Below, one piece after another: positions 48,835-59,547 of a DNA stretch of 64,000 nucleotides. The notes beneath the pieces are model-generated. The model was given only the letters and a program-made list of their open reading frames with translations. It ran no database searches and was not told where the DNA came from. A program made the translations under genes and the position numbers. The stretch comes from Janibacter sp. HTCC2649 (GTDB lineage: Bacteria; Actinomycetota; Actinomycetes; Actinomycetales; Dermatophilaceae), in the NCBI RefSeq assembly GCF_000152705.1, contig NZ_CH672413.1, positions 1,649,978 to 1,713,977 of the forward strand, given 5' to 3'. Positions within the stretch are counted from its first letter, which is position 1. Each line of letters begins with the position of its first letter.

Positions 48835-49320
48835 ATGGACCGCGAACGTGAGAACCTCGCCGCCGCCCTGGCCAGCGCACGCCGACACGTGCTTCGTCAG
48901 GTCGAAGGACTCGACGACGACGCTCTCCGCCGCCCGGTCCTCCCCTCGGGGTGGACGATCCTGGGCCTGGTCCGTCACCTGACCCTCTCCGATGAGCGCT
49001 TCTGGTTCGAGGTCGTGGTCGCGGGAGAGCCCTTTGACTGGTGGCCGAAGGACGATGCAGGTGACTGGCTGGTCTCGCCCGACGAGTCCGCGCAGGACGT
49101 CATCACGGCCTATCGGAACGCGATCACCGCATCGGACGGTATCATCGCGGCCCATTCCCTTGATGCCCCACCGGCGTACCGCGAGGACCAGTGGGATCCC
49201 GACGACTTCGCCGATCTGCGCGCCATCCTGCGTCACGTCATCATCGAGACCGCGACACATGCCGGCCAGCTCGATGCCGTGCGCGAGCTCCTCGACGGTC
49301 GCCAGTACATCGTGCTCTGA
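48835..49320 (+). CDS. DinB-family (DUF664) protein
   Basis: A 161-residue four-helix DinB-like protein. WTILGLVRHLTLSDERFWFE supplies the first His ligand and RAILRHVIIETATHAGQLDAVRELLDG the others (H-x3-H type), forming the usual metal site. Many members are thiol transferases (mycothiol or bacillithiol linked) in actinobacteria. ATG 48835. Confidence 0.85.
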   Translation: MDRERENLAAALASARRHVLRQVEGLDDDALRRPVLPSGWTILGLVRHLTLSDERFWFEVVVAGEPFDWWPKDDAGDWLVSPDESAQDVITAYRNAITASDGIIAAHSLDAPPAYREDQWDPDDFADLRAILRHVIIETATHAGQLDAVRELLDGRQYIVL

Positions 49321-49350
49321 CCCCAGCGCTGGTCTCCACCGCACAGCACG

Positions 49351-49394
49351 AAGGCGGGGCATGCCGGGACTCACGTCCCGGCATACCCCGCCTT
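49351..49394. terminator. bidirectional terminator between DinB gene and adk
   Basis: Arms 49351-49370 and 49375-49394 pair over 20 bp with one C-A mismatch and a TCAC loop. The right arm holds GGCATACCCC; the left carries its near-complement with GCATGCC, so the motif pair is nearly kept. AAGG...CCTT ends give short T runs. Confidence 0.75.
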
Positions 49395-49409
49395 TGTGGC
49401 GTGTGAAGG

Positions 49410-49970
49410 TCAGCTCAGAGCGGAGATGATCCGCTCGGTGACCTCGTCGACCTCACCGAGGCCGTCGACCTCGACCAGCAGACCGCGCTCGCCGTAGACC
49501 TCGACCAGCGGAGCGGTCTCGCGGCGATAGATCGCCTGACGCTCGCGGATGACGTCCTCGGTGTCGTCGGCGCGACCCTCGATCTCGGCCCGCTTGAGCA
49601 GGCGGCCGACGACCGCATCCTCGTCGACGGTGAGGGCGAGGACCTTGTCGAGTCCGTGGTCGTGCTTGGCGAGCATGGCCTCCAGCGCGGTGACCTGACC
49701 GGTCGTACGCGGGTAGCCGTCGAGCAGGAAGCCCGGCTCGCAGTCGTCCTGGGCCAGCCGGTCCTCGACGATCGCGTTGGTGATGTCGTCGGAGACGTAG
49801 CCACCTGCGGCGGTGATCTCCTGGACCTGCTTGCCGAGGTCCGTGCCGTTCTTGATGTTGGCGCGGAAGATGTCACCCGTGGAGATCGCGGGGATCCCAA
49901 AATGCTCTGCGATACGGGCAGCCTGGGTGCCCTTGCCTGCTCCGGGGGGGCCGAGAATGATCAGACGCAT
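49410..49970 (-). CDS. adk: adenylate kinase
   Basis: A 186-residue adenylate kinase (ATP + AMP to 2 ADP). P-loop [17 protein letters not shown] at ~5-21, AMP-site [11 protein letters not shown] and [13 protein letters not shown]. The lid is short, typical of actinobacteria ([21 protein letters not shown]). Its ATG overlaps the secY stop (TAATG). Confidence 0.96.
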   Translation of the reverse strand: MRLIILGPPGAGKGTQAARIAEHFGIPAISTGDIFRANIKNGTDLGKQVQEITAAGGYVSDDITNAIVEDRLAQDDCEPGFLLDGYPRTTGQVTALEAMLAKHDHGLDKVLALTVDEDAVVGRLLKRAEIEGRADDTEDVIRERQAIYRRETAPLVEVYGERGLLVEVDGLGEVDEVTERIISALS

Positions 49971-51286
49971 TAGCGGAGGAACCCTTCGTAGTGACGCTGC
50001 TGCAGCTGGGACTCGATCTGCTTCACGGTCTCGAGTCCGACCCCGACGATGATCAGGATCGAGGTGCCACCGAACGGGAAGTTCTGGTTGGCGCCGACGA
50101 GGACGAGAGCGAGCAGCGGGATGATCGAGATCAGCGCGAGGTAGATCGCACCCGGGACGGTGATACGGGTGAGGACGTACTGAAGGTATTCCGCCGTGGG
50201 TCGCCCGGCTCGGATACCCGGAATGAAGCCGCCGTACTTCTTCATGTTGTCGGCGACCTCAGTGGGGTTGAACGTGATCGAGACGTAGAAGAACGTGAAG
50301 AAGAGGATGAGCGCGGTGTAGGTCGCGCCATAGGCCCACGTGTCGCCACCGGCGTAGTTGGAGTCGATCCAGTCCACCCAGCCCGGTGAGGTCCCGTCGG
50401 CCTTGCGGTTGAACTGCGCGAGCAGCGTCGGGAGCGCGAGCAGCGAACTGGCGAAGATGACCGGGATGACACCGGCCATGTTGACCTTGAGCGGGATGTA
50501 GGTCGAGGTGCCGCCGTAGACGCGACGCCCCACCATCCGCTTGGCGTACTGGACCGGGATCCGGCGCTGGCTCTGCTCGACGAAGACCACCAGGGCAATG
50601 ATGACGAAGCCCATGAGGATGATGCCGATGAAGATGTCCCAGCGACCTTCCTTCTGCTGGATCGCCCAGAGGGCGCCGGGGAAGGAGGCTGCGATCGACG
50701 TGAAGATCATGATCGACATGCCGTTGCCGACACCGTGGTCGGTCACGAGCTCACCGAGCCACATGACGAGGCCGGTACCGGCCGTCATCGTGAGCACCAT
50801 GATGAGGATCGTGACGATCGAGTCGTCGGTCAGGATGTTGGTGCAGGCCGGGTTCGCGAACAGCTGCGACGGGTTCTGCGCGAAGGTGATGAAGGTCGCC
50901 GACTGCAACACGGCCAGGGCGATCGTCAGATAACGCGTGTACTGCGTCATCTTCGTCTGCCCGGCCTGACCCTCCTTCTTGAGGGCCTCGAACTTGGGGA
51001 TCACCACGGTGAGGAGCTGGATGATGATGCTCGCCGTGATGTACGGCATGATCCCGAGCGCGAAGATCGACAACTGGAGCAGGGCCCCACCGCTGAAGAG
51101 GTTCGCGAGACCCAGCAGGTCGTTGGCGTCCCCCGCACCCTTCTGGCACGCCTGGATGAGCGAGTAGCTCACGCCGGGCGTCGGCACCTGGGCGCCGAGG
51201 CGGTACAGAGCGATGATCCCAAGTGTGAACAGGATCTTCCTGCGCAGGTCGGGCGTCTTGAACGCGCGGCCGAAAGCGGTGAGCAC
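49970..51286 (-). CDS. secY: Sec translocon subunit SecY
   Basis: A 438-residue, ten-helix channel subunit of the SecYEG translocon. Plug and lateral gate segments [30 protein letters not shown] and [34 protein letters not shown] are typical. It ends [22 protein letters not shown]. The 190-bp gap upstream, containing a large hairpin, separates it from rplO, so it may have its own promoter. Confidence 0.97.
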   Translation of the reverse strand: MLTAFGRAFKTPDLRRKILFTLGIIALYRLGAQVPTPGVSYSLIQACQKGAGDANDLLGLANLFSGGALLQLSIFALGIMPYITASIIIQLLTVVIPKFEALKKEGQAGQTKMTQYTRYLTIALAVLQSATFITFAQNPSQLFANPACTNILTDDSIVTILIMVLTMTAGTGLVMWLGELVTDHGVGNGMSIMIFTSIAASFPGALWAIQQKEGRWDIFIGIILMGFVIIALVVFVEQSQRRIPVQYAKRMVGRRVYGGTSTYIPLKVNMAGVIPVIFASSLLALPTLLAQFNRKADGTSPGWVDWIDSNYAGGDTWAYGATYTALILFFTFFYVSITFNPTEVADNMKKYGGFIPGIRAGRPTAEYLQYVLTRITVPGAIYLALISIIPLLALVLVGANQNFPFGGTSILIIVGVGLETVKQIESQLQQRHYEGFLR

Positions 51287-51394
51287 AGGTCCTCCAGGTG
51301 GGCGGCGGTAGCCGCGTCAGTGGTGATCGACGAACAAAGATACCCCGGCGTCGTCCGCGGTCGGCGACCGCAGTCTTCTCAGGGGGTCAAACGA

Positions 51395-51452
51395 CGTATG
51401 CCGCAAGGCGAGTTCCCGGATTGCCTCCGGGAACCGCGCCCTGCGGCATACG
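51395..51452 (-). terminator. large hairpin between rplO and secY with GTATGCC pair
   Basis: Outer arms CGTATGCCGCA (51395-51405) / TGCGGCATACG (51442-51452), then GGCG/CGCC, then an inner TTCCCGGA (51413-51420) / TCCGGGAA (51426-51433). The outer arms each contain GGCATAC. It follows rplO and probably ends the spc transcript before secY. Confidence 0.65.
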
Positions 51453-51476
51453 CACTGCTGTTGTCAACGACTCAGA

Positions 51477-51959
51477 TCAGATCTGAGTGGCCGAACCGCC
51501 CGCCGCGACAATCTTGTCCTTGGCGGACGAGGAGAACGCGTTGGCGGTGACGTTCACGGCAACCGTGATCTCGCCGGTGCCGAGCACCTTGACGAGCTGG
51601 TTGTCGCGAACCGCACCCTTGGACACGAGGTCCTCGACGCTCACGTCTCCACCATCGGGGAAGAGCGAGGACAGCTTGTCGAGGTTCACGACCTGGTACT
51701 CGGTCTTGAACGGGTTCTTGAAGCCGCGCAGCTTCGGAAGACGCATGTGGAGGGGGGTCGAGCCACCCTCGAAGCGCTCCGGAACCTGGTAGCGAGCCTT
51801 CGTACCCTTGGTTCCACGACCTGCGGTCTTACCCTTCGAGCCCTCACCACGACCCACACGGGTCTTGGCGGTCTTGGCTCCCGGAGCGGGACGCAGGTGG
51901 TGGACCTTGAGCGCGGAACCGCCGTTGGCCGATCCAGTCTCGGTCTTCTTGTCGACCAT
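51477..51959 (-). CDS. rplO: 50S ribosomal protein L15
   Basis: A 160-residue L15. [36 protein letters not shown] is the basic Gly-rich extension that threads 23S r[14 protein letters not shown] follows. ATG 51959 has GGAG at six bases upstream; an in-frame GTG at 51965 overlaps the rpmD stop. Confidence 0.96.
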   Translation of the reverse strand: MVDKKTETGSANGGSALKVHHLRPAPGAKTAKTRVGRGEGSKGKTAGRGTKGTKARYQVPERFEGGSTPLHMRLPKLRGFKNPFKTEYQVVNLDKLSSLFPDGGDVSVEDLVSKGAVRDNQLVKVLGTGEITVAVNVTANAFSSSAKDKIVAAGGSATQI

Positions 51960-51961
51960 GA

Positions 51962-52144
51962 TCACTCCACCTCCTCGACGGCAACGAGGTGCGTCACCGT
52001 CTTGACCATCCCGCGAATCTCGGGACGGTCCTCCTTGACGACAACGTCGCCAATGCGCTTGAGACCGAGGCTGCGCAGCGTGTCACGCTGGTTCTGCTTG
52101 CCACCGATCCCTGAACGGGTCTGAACTACCTTGAGACGAGCCAT
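51962..52144 (-). CDS. rpmD: 50S ribosomal protein L30
   Basis: A 60-residue L30 ([28 protein letters not shown]...). Its ATG overlaps the rpsE stop (TGATG), and its stop overlaps the region of the rplO start. Confidence 0.96.
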   Translation of the reverse strand: MARLKVVQTRSGIGGKQNQRDTLRSLGLKRIGDVVVKEDRPEIRGMVKTVTHLVAVEEVE

Positions 52145-52815
52145 CACGCACCTGCCTTGGCCTCGGCGATGCCCGCAGCCTGGGCGCGGAGCATCGCAGC
52201 GGGGGCAACCCGGTCCACGGGAAGACCGCGACGGGCAGCAACGGCCTCGGGACGCTCAAGCTCCTTGAGAGCCTGGACGGTCGCGTGGACGATGTTGATC
52301 GCGTTGGACGAACCGAGGCTCTTGGAGAGCACGTCGTGAACGCCCGCGCACTCGAGAACCGCACGCACCGGGCCACCGGCAATGACACCGGTACCGGGGC
52401 TGGCGGGACGGAGCATGACGACGCCGGCAGCGGCCTCACCCTGGACGGGGTGCGGGATCGTGCCCTGGATGCGCGGGACCTTGAAGAACTCCTTCTTGGC
52501 CTCCTCGACACCCTTGGCGATCGCGGCGGGAACTTCCTTGGCCTTGCCGTAGCCGACACCCACGGTGCCGTCTCCGTCACCGACGACGACGAGGGCGGTG
52601 AAGCTGAAGCGACGACCACCCTTGACGACCTTGGACACACGGTTGATGGTCACGACTCGCTCGATGTACTGGCTCTTCTCGGCCTCGCGGCCACCACCAC
52701 GACGGTCGTCGCCGCGGCCACCGCGACGGTCTCCGCCGCCACGGTTGTCGCTGCGCTCGCCACCGGCGGCGTTTGCGGTTGCGGGACCGGTGCCTCGACG
52801 CTGGGGTCCTGGCAT
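52144..52815 (-). CDS. rpsE: 30S ribosomal protein S5
   Basis: A 223-residue S5. An N-terminal Arg/Gly/Asp-rich tail of ~45 residues (repeated DRRGG-type units) is added to the core, which starts at [24 protein letters not shown]. The [23 protein letters not shown] and [17 protein letters not shown] segments are intact. Such RGG-like tails on S5 occur in actinobacteria. Confidence 0.97.
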   Translation of the reverse strand: MPGPQRRGTGPATANAAGGERSDNRGGGDRRGGRGDDRRGGGREAEKSQYIERVVTINRVSKVVKGGRRFSFTALVVVGDGDGTVGVGYGKAKEVPAAIAKGVEEAKKEFFKVPRIQGTIPHPVQGEAAAGVVMLRPASPGTGVIAGGPVRAVLECAGVHDVLSKSLGSSNAINIVHATVQALKELERPEAVAARRGLPVDRVAPAAMLRAQAAGIAEAKAGA

Positions 52816-52849
52816 CAGATGTTCCTTCCAAAAACGGAATCAGTGTGGT

Positions 52850-53224
52850 TCACAGTGACAACCCACTTTCGCGAGCGCCATCGGCGATTGCCGCAACGCG
52901 ACCGTGGTACTTGTTGCCGCCACGGTCGAAGACGACAGCCTCAACGCCGGCAGCCTTGGCACGCTCGGCCACGAGCTCGCCGACCTTCTTGGCCTTGGCG
53001 GTCTTGTCGCCCTCGAAGGAGCGGACATCGGCCTCCATGGTCGACGCCGACGCGAGGGTCTTGCCCAGGTTGTCATCGACAACCTGCACGAAGACGTGAC
53101 GCGACGAGCGCGAGACGACGAGACGGGGACGCACTGCCGTGCCCGCGACGTGCTTGCGGAGACGAACGTGGCGACGGCCGCGCGCGGCGACCTTGCCCTT
53201 GGCACGCTTGATGATCATTCCCAT
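52850..53224 (-). CDS. rplR: 50S ribosomal protein L18
   Basis: A 124-residue 5S rRNA-binding L18. [35 protein letters not shown] and the C-terminal [21 protein letters not shown] are conserved. Start may be ATG 53224 or ATG 53218 two codons later. Confidence 0.96.
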   Translation of the reverse strand: MGMIIKRAKGKVAARGRRHVRLRKHVAGTAVRPRLVVSRSSRHVFVQVVDDNLGKTLASASTMEADVRSFEGDKTAKAKKVGELVAERAKAAGVEAVVFDRGGNKYHGRVAAIADGARESGLSL

Positions 53225-53227
53225 GGC

Positions 53228-53764
53228 CTACTTACCAGCCTTTCCGACCTTGCGGCGGATGTGCTCGCCGGCGTAACGCACGCCCTTGCCCTTGTACGGG
53301 TCAGGCTTGCGGAGCTTGCGAATGTTGGCGGCCACCTCACCGACGAGCTGCTTGTCGATGCCCTCAACCTGGAACCGGGTGGGGTTCTCGACGGTGAAGG
53401 TGATGCCCTTCGGCGGCTCGACCGTGATCGAGTGCGAGTAACCGAGTGCGAACTCGAGCGAACCGCCCTTGTTCTGCACGCGGTAACCGGTGCCGTGGAT
53501 CTCGAGCTTCTTGACATAGCCCTCGGTCACACCGAGAACCATGTTGTTGATGAGCGAACGGGTCAGGCCGTGGAGCGAACGCGACTCGCGCTCGTCGTTC
53601 GGCCGAGACACCTGAACCTCGCCATCGCTTTTCTCAACCTGGATCGGCTGAGCCACCGTGTGCGCGAGCTCGCCCTTGGGACCCTTGACCTTGACGGTCT
53701 GGCCCTCGACGTTGATCTCGACACCGGAGGGGATGGCAACCGGAAGACGTCCGATGCGCGACAT
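53228..53764 (-). CDS. rplF: 50S ribosomal protein L6
   Basis: A 178-residue L6 near the factor-binding site. [33 protein letters not shown] and the C-terminal [26 protein letters not shown] are intact. It ends 3 bp before the rplR ATG. Confidence 0.97.
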   Translation of the reverse strand: MSRIGRLPVAIPSGVEINVEGQTVKVKGPKGELAHTVAQPIQVEKSDGEVQVSRPNDERESRSLHGLTRSLINNMVLGVTEGYVKKLEIHGTGYRVQNKGGSLEFALGYSHSITVEPPKGITFTVENPTRFQVEGIDKQLVGEVAANIRKLRKPDPYKGKGVRYAGEHIRRKVGKAGK

Positions 53765-53775
53765 GTCAGATCCCC

Positions 53776-54174
53776 TTACCAGATGTAGGCGAGGACTTCC
53801 CCACCCACACCCTTGCTAGCGGCCTGCCGGTCTGTCAGCAGACCAGAAGACGTCGAGATGATGGCGACACCGAGTCCACCGAGAACCTTGGGGAGGTTGG
53901 TCGACTTGGCGTAGACGCGCAGTCCAGGCTTGGACACGCGACGCACACCAGCGATGGAACGCTCACGGTTGGGGCCGTACTTGAGGTTGACGGTCAAGGT
54001 CTGTCCGACCTCGGCCTCCTCGACGGTCCAGCCGGCGATGTAACCCTCGGCCTCGAGGATCTCCGCGATGTGCGACTTGAGCTTGCTGAACGGCATGGCA
54101 ACCGTGTCCTTGTGCGCCGAGTTGGCGTTCCGGACGCGGGTCAACATGTCCGCAATCGGGTCAGTCATTGTCAT
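53776..54174 (-). CDS. rpsH: 30S ribosomal protein S8
   Basis: A 132-residue S8, regulator of spc operons in E. coli. [18 protein letters not shown] and the C-terminal [24 protein letters not shown] are typical. A 142-bp gap before rpsN holds a GTATGCC motif and a small TCGGC-TGT-GCCGA hairpin, no gene. Confidence 0.97.
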   Translation of the reverse strand: MTMTDPIADMLTRVRNANSAHKDTVAMPFSKLKSHIAEILEAEGYIAGWTVEEAEVGQTLTVNLKYGPNRERSIAGVRRVSKPGLRVYAKSTNLPKVLGGLGVAIISTSSGLLTDRQAASKGVGGEVLAYIW

Positions 54175-54316
54175 TGGGCTTCTCCGCCCTCTCTCACCGT
54201 GGTTTCATCCGGGGCTGCTGCTCCGGCTGACCTTCGATGTAGATGGTTTTGGGGTATGCCGCGGGTGCGGCGTGATTTCGGCTGTGCCGAGACCGGGATG
54301 GCTGAGTCAGCCGTGG

Positions 54317-54502
54317 TCACCAAGAAGACTTCGTGATACCGGGGAGCTCGCCGCGGTGGGCCATCTCCCGGAAGCAGATTCGGCACAGGCCGAACTTGCG
54401 GTACACGGCGTGGGGACGGCCGCAGCGCTGGCAGCGCGTGTAACCGCGCACCTTGAACTTCGGCTTCTTGTTGGCCTTGTTGACAAGAGCAGTCTTCGCC
54501 AT
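54317..54502 (-). CDS. rpsN: 30S ribosomal protein S14 type Z
   Basis: A 61-residue S14 of the zinc-containing form. The zinc knuckle is CQRCGRP...CRICFRE, i.e. two Cys-x2-Cys pairs. The zinc-free S14 form, if present, is elsewhere. It follows rplE by one base. Confidence 0.97.
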   Translation of the reverse strand: MAKTALVNKANKKPKFKVRGYTRCQRCGRPHAVYRKFGLCRICFREMAHRGELPGITKSSW

Positions 54503-54503
54503 C

Positions 54504-55082
54504 TCAGCTGTTCTCCTTGAACGGGAAGCCGAGCGCCTTGAGCAGCGCGCGTCCCTCGTCGTCGTTCGTCGCGGTGGTGACGATGGTGATGTCCATGCCC
54601 CGGACGCGGTCGATCTTGTCCTGGTCGATCTCGTGGAACATCGACTGCTCCGTGAGGCCGAACGTGTAGTTGCCGCGACCGTCGAACTGCTTCGGGCTCA
54701 TGCCACGGAAGTCACGGATGCGGGGAAGCGCGACCGCGATGAGGCGGTCGAGGAACTCCCACATACGGTCGCCACGCAGCGTGGTGTGCGTGCCGATCGG
54801 CATGCCCTCACGCAGCTTGAACTGGGCGATCGACTTGCGAGCCTTGGTGACAACCGGCTTCTGGCCGGTGATCGCCGTGAGGTCGCGCACCGCGCCGTCG
54901 ATGAGCTTGCTGTCCTTGGCTGCGTCACCGACACCCATGTTGACGACGACCTTGACGACGCCGGGAACCTGCATGACGTTGGCGTAGCCGAACTGCTTGA
55001 GCAGAGCGTCACGGATCTCGTCCGCGTACTTCTGCTTGAGGCGAGGCTTGGCCGAAATCGTGGTTTCAGTCTGAGTAGTCAC
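54504..55082 (-). CDS. rplE: 50S ribosomal protein L5
   Basis: A 192-residue L5 that binds 5S rRNA. GTG 55082 ([19 protein letters not shown]) is chosen because it falls 5 bases after the rplX stop; a longer frame to 55148 would overlap rplX. Core [25 protein letters not shown] and [24 protein letters not shown] are intact. Confidence 0.96.
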   Translation of the reverse strand: MTTQTETTISAKPRLKQKYADEIRDALLKQFGYANVMQVPGVVKVVVNMGVGDAAKDSKLIDGAVRDLTAITGQKPVVTKARKSIAQFKLREGMPIGTHTTLRGDRMWEFLDRLIAVALPRIRDFRGMSPKQFDGRGNYTFGLTEQSMFHEIDQDKIDRVRGMDITIVTTATNDDEGRALLKALGFPFKENS

Positions 55083-55086
55083 AGGC

Positions 55087-55434
55087 TCACAGGTCCTTGC
55101 CCGAGCGCACGCCAACGCGGGTACGGGTCGCCTTCTGGCGCCCGTCACGCTCGACGGTCTCGACGCGGGTCTTGGTACGGGTCGGCTTCTTGTCCTCGGG
55201 GTCGACGACTGCCACGTTGCTCACGTGGATCGGCGACTCCTGGACAACCAGGCCACCGGTCTGGCTGCCACGGGCAGTCTGGCCGGCCTTGGTGTGACGG
55301 GTGACGCGGTTGACGCCCTCGACGAGCACGCGGTTCTTCTCACGGTCGACAGAGATGACCTTGCCGGTCGAACCCTTGTCCTTGCCCGTGAGCACCTGGA
55401 CGGTGTCGCCCTTCTTGATGCCAAACTTCGCCAT
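55087..55434 (-). CDS. rplX: 50S ribosomal protein L24
   Basis: A 115-residue L24. The KOW motif [38 protein letters not shown] is at residues ~5-42. Follows rplN by one base. Confidence 0.96.
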   Translation of the reverse strand: MAKFGIKKGDTVQVLTGKDKGSTGKVISVDREKNRVLVEGVNRVTRHTKAGQTARGSQTGGLVVQESPIHVSNVAVVDPEDKKPTRTKTRVETVERDGRQKATRTRVGVRSGKDL

Positions 55435-55435
55435 G

Positions 55436-55804
55436 TCAGAGCACCTCCGGCGCCAGCGAGATGATCTTCATGAACTTCTTGTCGCGCAGCTCGCGGCCCA
55501 CCGGGCCGAAGATGCGCGTGCCACGAGGGTCACCATCGGTCTTGAGCAGCACAGCTGCGTTCTCATCGAACTTGATGTAGGAACCGTCTGGACGACGGCG
55601 CTCCTTCTTGGTCCGGACGATGACCGCCTTGACGACATCGCCCTTCTTGACGTTGCCACCGGGGATGGCGTCCTTCACGGTGGCGACGATGGTGTCGCCG
55701 ATACCGGCATATCGGCGACCCGAGCCCCCGAGAACACGGATGCAAAGGATTTCCTTGGCACCGGTGTTGTCGGCGACGCGAACTCGCGACTCCTGCTGGA
55801 TCAC
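55436..55804 (-). CDS. rplN: 50S ribosomal protein L14
   Basis: A 122-residue L14, first gene of the spc part. [37 protein letters not shown] is the conserved N-terminus. An 82-bp gap upstream, separating it from rpsQ, could hold a promoter; TATACG is visible on the plus strand at ~55816. Confidence 0.97.
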   Translation of the reverse strand: MIQQESRVRVADNTGAKEILCIRVLGGSGRRYAGIGDTIVATVKDAIPGGNVKKGDVVKAVIVRTKKERRRPDGSYIKFDENAAVLLKTDGDPRGTRIFGPVGRELRDKKFMKIISLAPEVL

Positions 55805-55886
55805 TTATCTGTCTCCTATACGTCGTGCTGGTTCTCTGTTTGCCTCGGACGAACCGACGGGCGTCAGAGCCTGGCCGAACTTGGGC

Positions 55887-56180
55887 TTACTTGGCCTTCT
55901 CGAGGATTTCGACCACGCGCCAGCGCTTGGTCGCCGAGAGCGGGCGGGTCTCCATGATGAGGACGCGGTCACCGATGCCGGCGACGTTCTCCTCGTCGTG
56001 TGCCTTGACCTTGCTGGAGCGACGCAGCACCTTGCCGTACAGGGCGTGCTTCACGCGGTCCTCGACCTCGACGACAACAGTCTTGTCCATCTTGTCGCTG
56101 ACCACATAACCCTGGCGGGTCTTGCGGTAGTTGCGTGCCTCAGTTGCGGCCACGGTCTCGTCCTTCACGTTCTCACTCAC
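55887..56180 (-). CDS. rpsQ: 30S ribosomal protein S17
   Basis: A 97-residue S17 with the OB-fold core [32 protein letters not shown] and an N-terminal acidic extension of ~16 residues. Its start overlaps the rpmC stop by four bases. Last gene of the S10 operon. Confidence 0.97.
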   Translation of the reverse strand: MSENVKDETVAATEARNYRKTRQGYVVSDKMDKTVVVEVEDRVKHALYGKVLRRSSKVKAHDEENVAGIGDRVLIMETRPLSATKRWRVVEILEKAK

Positions 56181-56434
56181 TTGGCAGCCTCGCTCGTCGT
56201 GACGTCGCCGGGAGCCTGACCGATGCCGAGCTCGCGCTCACGCATTTCGGTGTAGATCCGGGCGATGTCCTTGCGGACGGCACGAAGCCGACCGTGGTTG
56301 TCGAGCTGGCCGGTGGCGGACTGGAACCGCAGGTTGAACAGCTCCTCCTTGGCCTTGCGCAGTTCGTCGACGAGACGGTCCTCGTCGAATCCACGCAGCT
56401 CGTTGGAGATCAGGTCCTTGGAACCGATAGCCAT
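56177..56434 (-). CDS. rpmC: 50S ribosomal protein L29
   Basis: An 85-residue L29 at the peptide exit. [34 protein letters not shown] is the helical hairpin. The C-terminal REREL...TTSEAAK is slightly longer than usual. Its start is adjacent to the rplP stop (ATGA-type overlap at 56434). Confidence 0.96.
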   Translation of the reverse strand: MAIGSKDLISNELRGFDEDRLVDELRKAKEELFNLRFQSATGQLDNHGRLRAVRKDIARIYTEMRERELGIGQAPGDVTTSEAAK

Positions 56435-56853
56435 CAGAAGTCACCACCTTCACGCTGGACGAAGCGGCACTTCATCGGCAGCTTGTGCATGGCCAGGCGC
56501 ATGGCTTCACGCGCGACCTCTTCGGACACACCGGAGATCTCGAACATGATGCGTCCGGGCTTGACGTTGGCGATCCACCACTCGGGCGAACCCTTACCGG
56601 AACCCATGCGGGTCTCAGCCGGCTTCTTGGTCAGCGGGCGGTCGGGGTAGATGTTGATCCACACCTTTCCACCACGCTTCATGTAGCGGGTCATCGCAAT
56701 ACGAGCGGACTCGATCTGACGGTTGGTCACATAGGCCGGCTCGAGAGCCTGGAGGCCGTAGTCACCAAACGCGATGGTCGTCCCACCCTTGGCAGCGCCC
56801 GAACGACCCGGGTGGTGCTGCTTGCGGTGCTTGACGCGACGGGGAATCAACAT
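56434..56853 (-). CDS. rplP: 50S ribosomal protein L16
   Basis: A 139-residue L16. [24 protein letters not shown] and the [21 protein letters not shown] core, close to the peptidyl-transferase centre, are intact. Start and stop overlap with its neighbours. Confidence 0.97.
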   Translation of the reverse strand: MLIPRRVKHRKQHHPGRSGAAKGGTTIAFGDYGLQALEPAYVTNRQIESARIAMTRYMKRGGKVWINIYPDRPLTKKPAETRMGSGKGSPEWWIANVKPGRIMFEISGVSEEVAREAMRLAMHKLPMKCRFVQREGGDF

Positions 56854-57671
56854 CAGCTGGACGCTCCCTCAGTGGTCACTGCCGAAGTGGTGTCGGCTGC
56901 GGGGGCCTCGGTCGCCTGGGGTGCCTGGGTCTCCGGACGGTCGCGACGAGCGCGAGCCGGACGGTCGGCGCCTTCGCGACGCGGCGGGCGGCCCTGGCGC
57001 GGCGCGGTGGCCTGCTGGGCAGCGAGCTCACGTGCGGTGACGTCGCCCTTGTAGATCCAGACCTTCACGCCGATGCGGCCGAAGGTGGTGCGCGCCTCGT
57101 AGAAGCCCACGTCGATCTGCGCACGAAGCGTGTGCAGCGGCACACGGCCTTCGCGGTAGAACTCGGTGCGGGACATCTCAGCGCCGCCGAGACGGCCGGA
57201 GACCTGGACGCGGATGCCCTTGGCACCTGCGCGGGTCGCCGACTGCATGCTCTTGCGCATGGCACGACGGAACGAGACGCGAGCAGAAAGCTGCTCGGCA
57301 ACGCCCTGGGCAACGAGCTGCGCATCGGTCTCGGGGTTCTTGACCTCGAGGATGTTCAGCTGAACCTGCTTGCCCGTGAGCTTCTCGAGCTCGCCGCGGA
57401 TGCGGTCGGCCTCGGCGCCACGGCGACCGATGACGATGCCCGGACGTGCCGTGTGGATGTCCACGCGGACGCGGTCACGGGTGCGCTCGATCTCGACCTT
57501 GGAGATGCCTGCACGCTCCATGCCCTCGGACATGAGCTTGCGGATGGCGACGTCTTCCTTGACGTAGTCGCGGTAGCGCTGCCCCTCCTTGGTGGAGTCA
57601 GCGAACCAGCGGCTGCGGTGCTCGGACGTGATACCCAGACGGAAGCCGTGCGGGTTGACTTTCTGACCCAT
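56853..57671 (-). CDS. rpsC: 30S ribosomal protein S3
   Basis: A 272-residue S3. KH domain ([25 protein letters not shown]; ~63-90) and C-terminal S3 domain ([42 protein letters not shown]). A ~55-residue tail after ~215 is rich in Arg, Ala, Pro and Thr, as in other actinobacteria. Confidence 0.97.
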   Translation of the reverse strand: MGQKVNPHGFRLGITSEHRSRWFADSTKEGQRYRDYVKEDVAIRKLMSEGMERAGISKVEIERTRDRVRVDIHTARPGIVIGRRGAEADRIRGELEKLTGKQVQLNILEVKNPETDAQLVAQGVAEQLSARVSFRRAMRKSMQSATRAGAKGIRVQVSGRLGGAEMSRTEFYREGRVPLHTLRAQIDVGFYEARTTFGRIGVKVWIYKGDVTARELAAQQATAPRQGRPPRREGADRPARARRDRPETQAPQATEAPAADTTSAVTTEGASS

Positions 57672-57673
57672 GT

Positions 57674-58075
57674 TCAGCGGCCTCCCTTCGAGTTGTTCTT
57701 TTCAGGCTTGGGCGCAACGACCACGGTGATGTGGCTCGTGCGCTTGTTGATGCGCGAGGCGCGGCCCTGCGCACGCGGACGGAAACGCTTCATGGTCGCG
57801 CCCTCGTCCACGTAAGCGGACGTGATGACGAGCTCGTGCTCATCGAAACGCTCGGCGGTCTTGTCGGCCTTGAACCGGGCGTTCGCGATGGCGCTCTCGA
57901 GCACCTTCAGGATCGGGTCCGATGCACCCTGCGGCGCGAAGCGCAGCGTGGCGATGGCCTCGGTTGCGTTCTTGCCGCGGATCAGGTCGATGACGCGACG
58001 CGCCTTCTGCGGGGTGACTCGCACGGAGCGGGCCTGGGCCCGAGCCTCGAGAGTCACGGTGTCGTTGGTAGGCAT
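57674..58075 (-). CDS. rplV: 50S ribosomal protein L22
   Basis: A 133-residue L22 lining the exit tunnel. [21 protein letters not shown] is the conserved start. The beta-hairpin with [25 protein letters not shown], where macrolide-resistance mutations occur, is normal. Overlaps the rpsS stop by one codon position. Confidence 0.97.
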   Translation of the reverse strand: MPTNDTVTLEARAQARSVRVTPQKARRVIDLIRGKNATEAIATLRFAPQGASDPILKVLESAIANARFKADKTAERFDEHELVITSAYVDEGATMKRFRPRAQGRASRINKRTSHITVVVAPKPEKNNSKGGR

Positions 58076-58356
58076 CAGCGGCGCCGGCCCTTCTTGTCGT
58101 CCTTCACGTGACCCTTGAAGGTGCGCGTGGGTGCGAATTCGCCGAGCTTGTGGCCGACCATCGACTCGGTGACGAACACCGGGACGTGCTTGCGGCCGTC
58201 GTGGACGGCGAGAGTGTGACCGAGCATGTCCGGGCTGATGACCGAACGGCGCGACCAGGTCTTGATGACGTTCTTGGTGCCCGCTTCGTTCTGGACGTCG
58301 ACCTTCTTCTGAAGGTGGTCGTCGATGAAGGGGCCCTTCTTCAAGCTACGAGGCAT
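58075..58356 (-). CDS. rpsS: 30S ribosomal protein S19
   Basis: A 93-residue S19 of the 30S head. [19 protein letters not shown] and [32 protein letters not shown] are conserved. Confidence 0.97.
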   Translation of the reverse strand: MPRSLKKGPFIDDHLQKKVDVQNEAGTKNVIKTWSRRSVISPDMLGHTLAVHDGRKHVPVFVTESMVGHKLGEFAPTRTFKGHVKDDKKGRRR

Positions 58357-58373
58357 GTGTCAATGGCTCCTTG

Positions 58374-59210
58374 TCAGCGCTTCTTGCCAGTGCGGCGTCG
58401 GCGGACGATCATCTTGTCGCTCGGTTTGCCCGGGCGACGGGTGCGGCCTTCGGCCTTGCCCCAAGGGGAGACCGGGTGACGACCACCGGAGGTGCGGCCT
58501 TCGCCACCACCGTGCGGGTGGTCGACCGGGTTCATGACGACACCACGGACGGTCGGGCGCTTGCCCTTCCAGCGCATGCGGCCGGCCTTGCCCCAGTTGA
58601 TGTTGGACTGCTCGGCGTTGCCGACCTCACCGATCGTCGCGCGGCAGCGCGCGTCGACGTTGCGGATCTCGCCGGACGGCATACGCAGCTGGGCGTAGGG
58701 GCCGTCCTTGGCAACGAGCTGGACGCGGACGCCGGCCGAACGCGCGATCTTCGCGCCGCCACCGGGGCGGAGCTCGACAGCGTGAATGACCGTACCGGTC
58801 GGGATGTTGCGCAGCGGGAGGCTGTTGCCGGGCTTGATGTCGGCGCCAGGACCGTTCTCGATGTTGGCGCCCTGCTCCAGACCCTTGGGGGCCAGGATGT
58901 AGCGCTTCTCACCATCTGCGAAGTGCAGGAGAGCGATGCGGGCGGTGCGGTTGGGGTCGTACTCGATGTGAGCGACCTTGGCCGGGATGCCGTCCTTGTC
59001 GTGGCGACGGAAGTCGATGAGTCGGTAGGCGCGCTTGTGGCCACCACCGATGTGACGCGTCGTGATGCGACCGTTGTTGTTACGGCCACCGCTCTTGGTG
59101 AGCGGTCGCACGAGCGACTTCTCAGGCGTGGTGCGCGTGACCTCGACGAAGTCGGCGACGCTAGAGCCGCGACGGCCAGGCGTCGTCGGCTTGTACTTGC
59201 GGATACCCAT
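58374..59210 (-). CDS. rplB: 50S ribosomal protein L2
   Basis: A 278-residue L2. [15 protein letters not shown] start, the OB and SH3-like domains, and the [27 protein letters not shown] loop with the conserved His near the peptidyl-transferase centre are intact. Contains an in-frame GTATGCC motif at 58684-58678. Confidence 0.97.
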   Translation of the reverse strand: MGIRKYKPTTPGRRGSSVADFVEVTRTTPEKSLVRPLTKSGGRNNNGRITTRHIGGGHKRAYRLIDFRRHDKDGIPAKVAHIEYDPNRTARIALLHFADGEKRYILAPKGLEQGANIENGPGADIKPGNSLPLRNIPTGTVIHAVELRPGGGAKIARSAGVRVQLVAKDGPYAQLRMPSGEIRNVDARCRATIGEVGNAEQSNINWGKAGRMRWKGKRPTVRGVVMNPVDHPHGGGEGRTSGGRHPVSPWGKAEGRTRRPGKPSDKMIVRRRRTGKKR

Positions 59211-59241
59211 GTCGTGTTTCCTTAAGTTCCTCAGTCGTCTC

Positions 59242-59547
59242 TCAGGCGCCAGCGCTGCCGAAGATGTCGATCGTGCCCTCGCGGAGGGTGACGATCGCGC
59301 GCTTGGTGTCCTTGCGCTTGCCCAGCCCGAAGCGGGTGCGCTTGGTCTTGCCCTTGCGGTTCAGCGTGTGGACCGAGTCAACCTTGACGTTGAAGATCTC
59401 CTCAATGGCGATCTTGATCTCGGTCTTGTTCGAGCGCGGGTCCACCAAGAAGGTGTACTTGCCCTGGTCGAGCAGTCCGTAGGACTTCTCGGAGACAACC
59501 GGCGCCAGCAGGATGTCACGCGGGTTCTTTGCGATTGCAGGACTCAC
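59242..59547 (-). CDS. rplW: 50S ribosomal protein L23
   Basis: A 101-residue L23, docking site for SRP and trigger factor at the tunnel exit. [50 protein letters not shown] is conserved. Its start overlaps the rplD stop by four bases. Confidence 0.97.
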   Translation of the reverse strand: MSPAIAKNPRDILLAPVVSEKSYGLLDQGKYTFLVDPRSNKTEIKIAIEEIFNVKVDSVHTLNRKGKTKRTRFGLGKRKDTKRAIVTLREGTIDIFGSAGA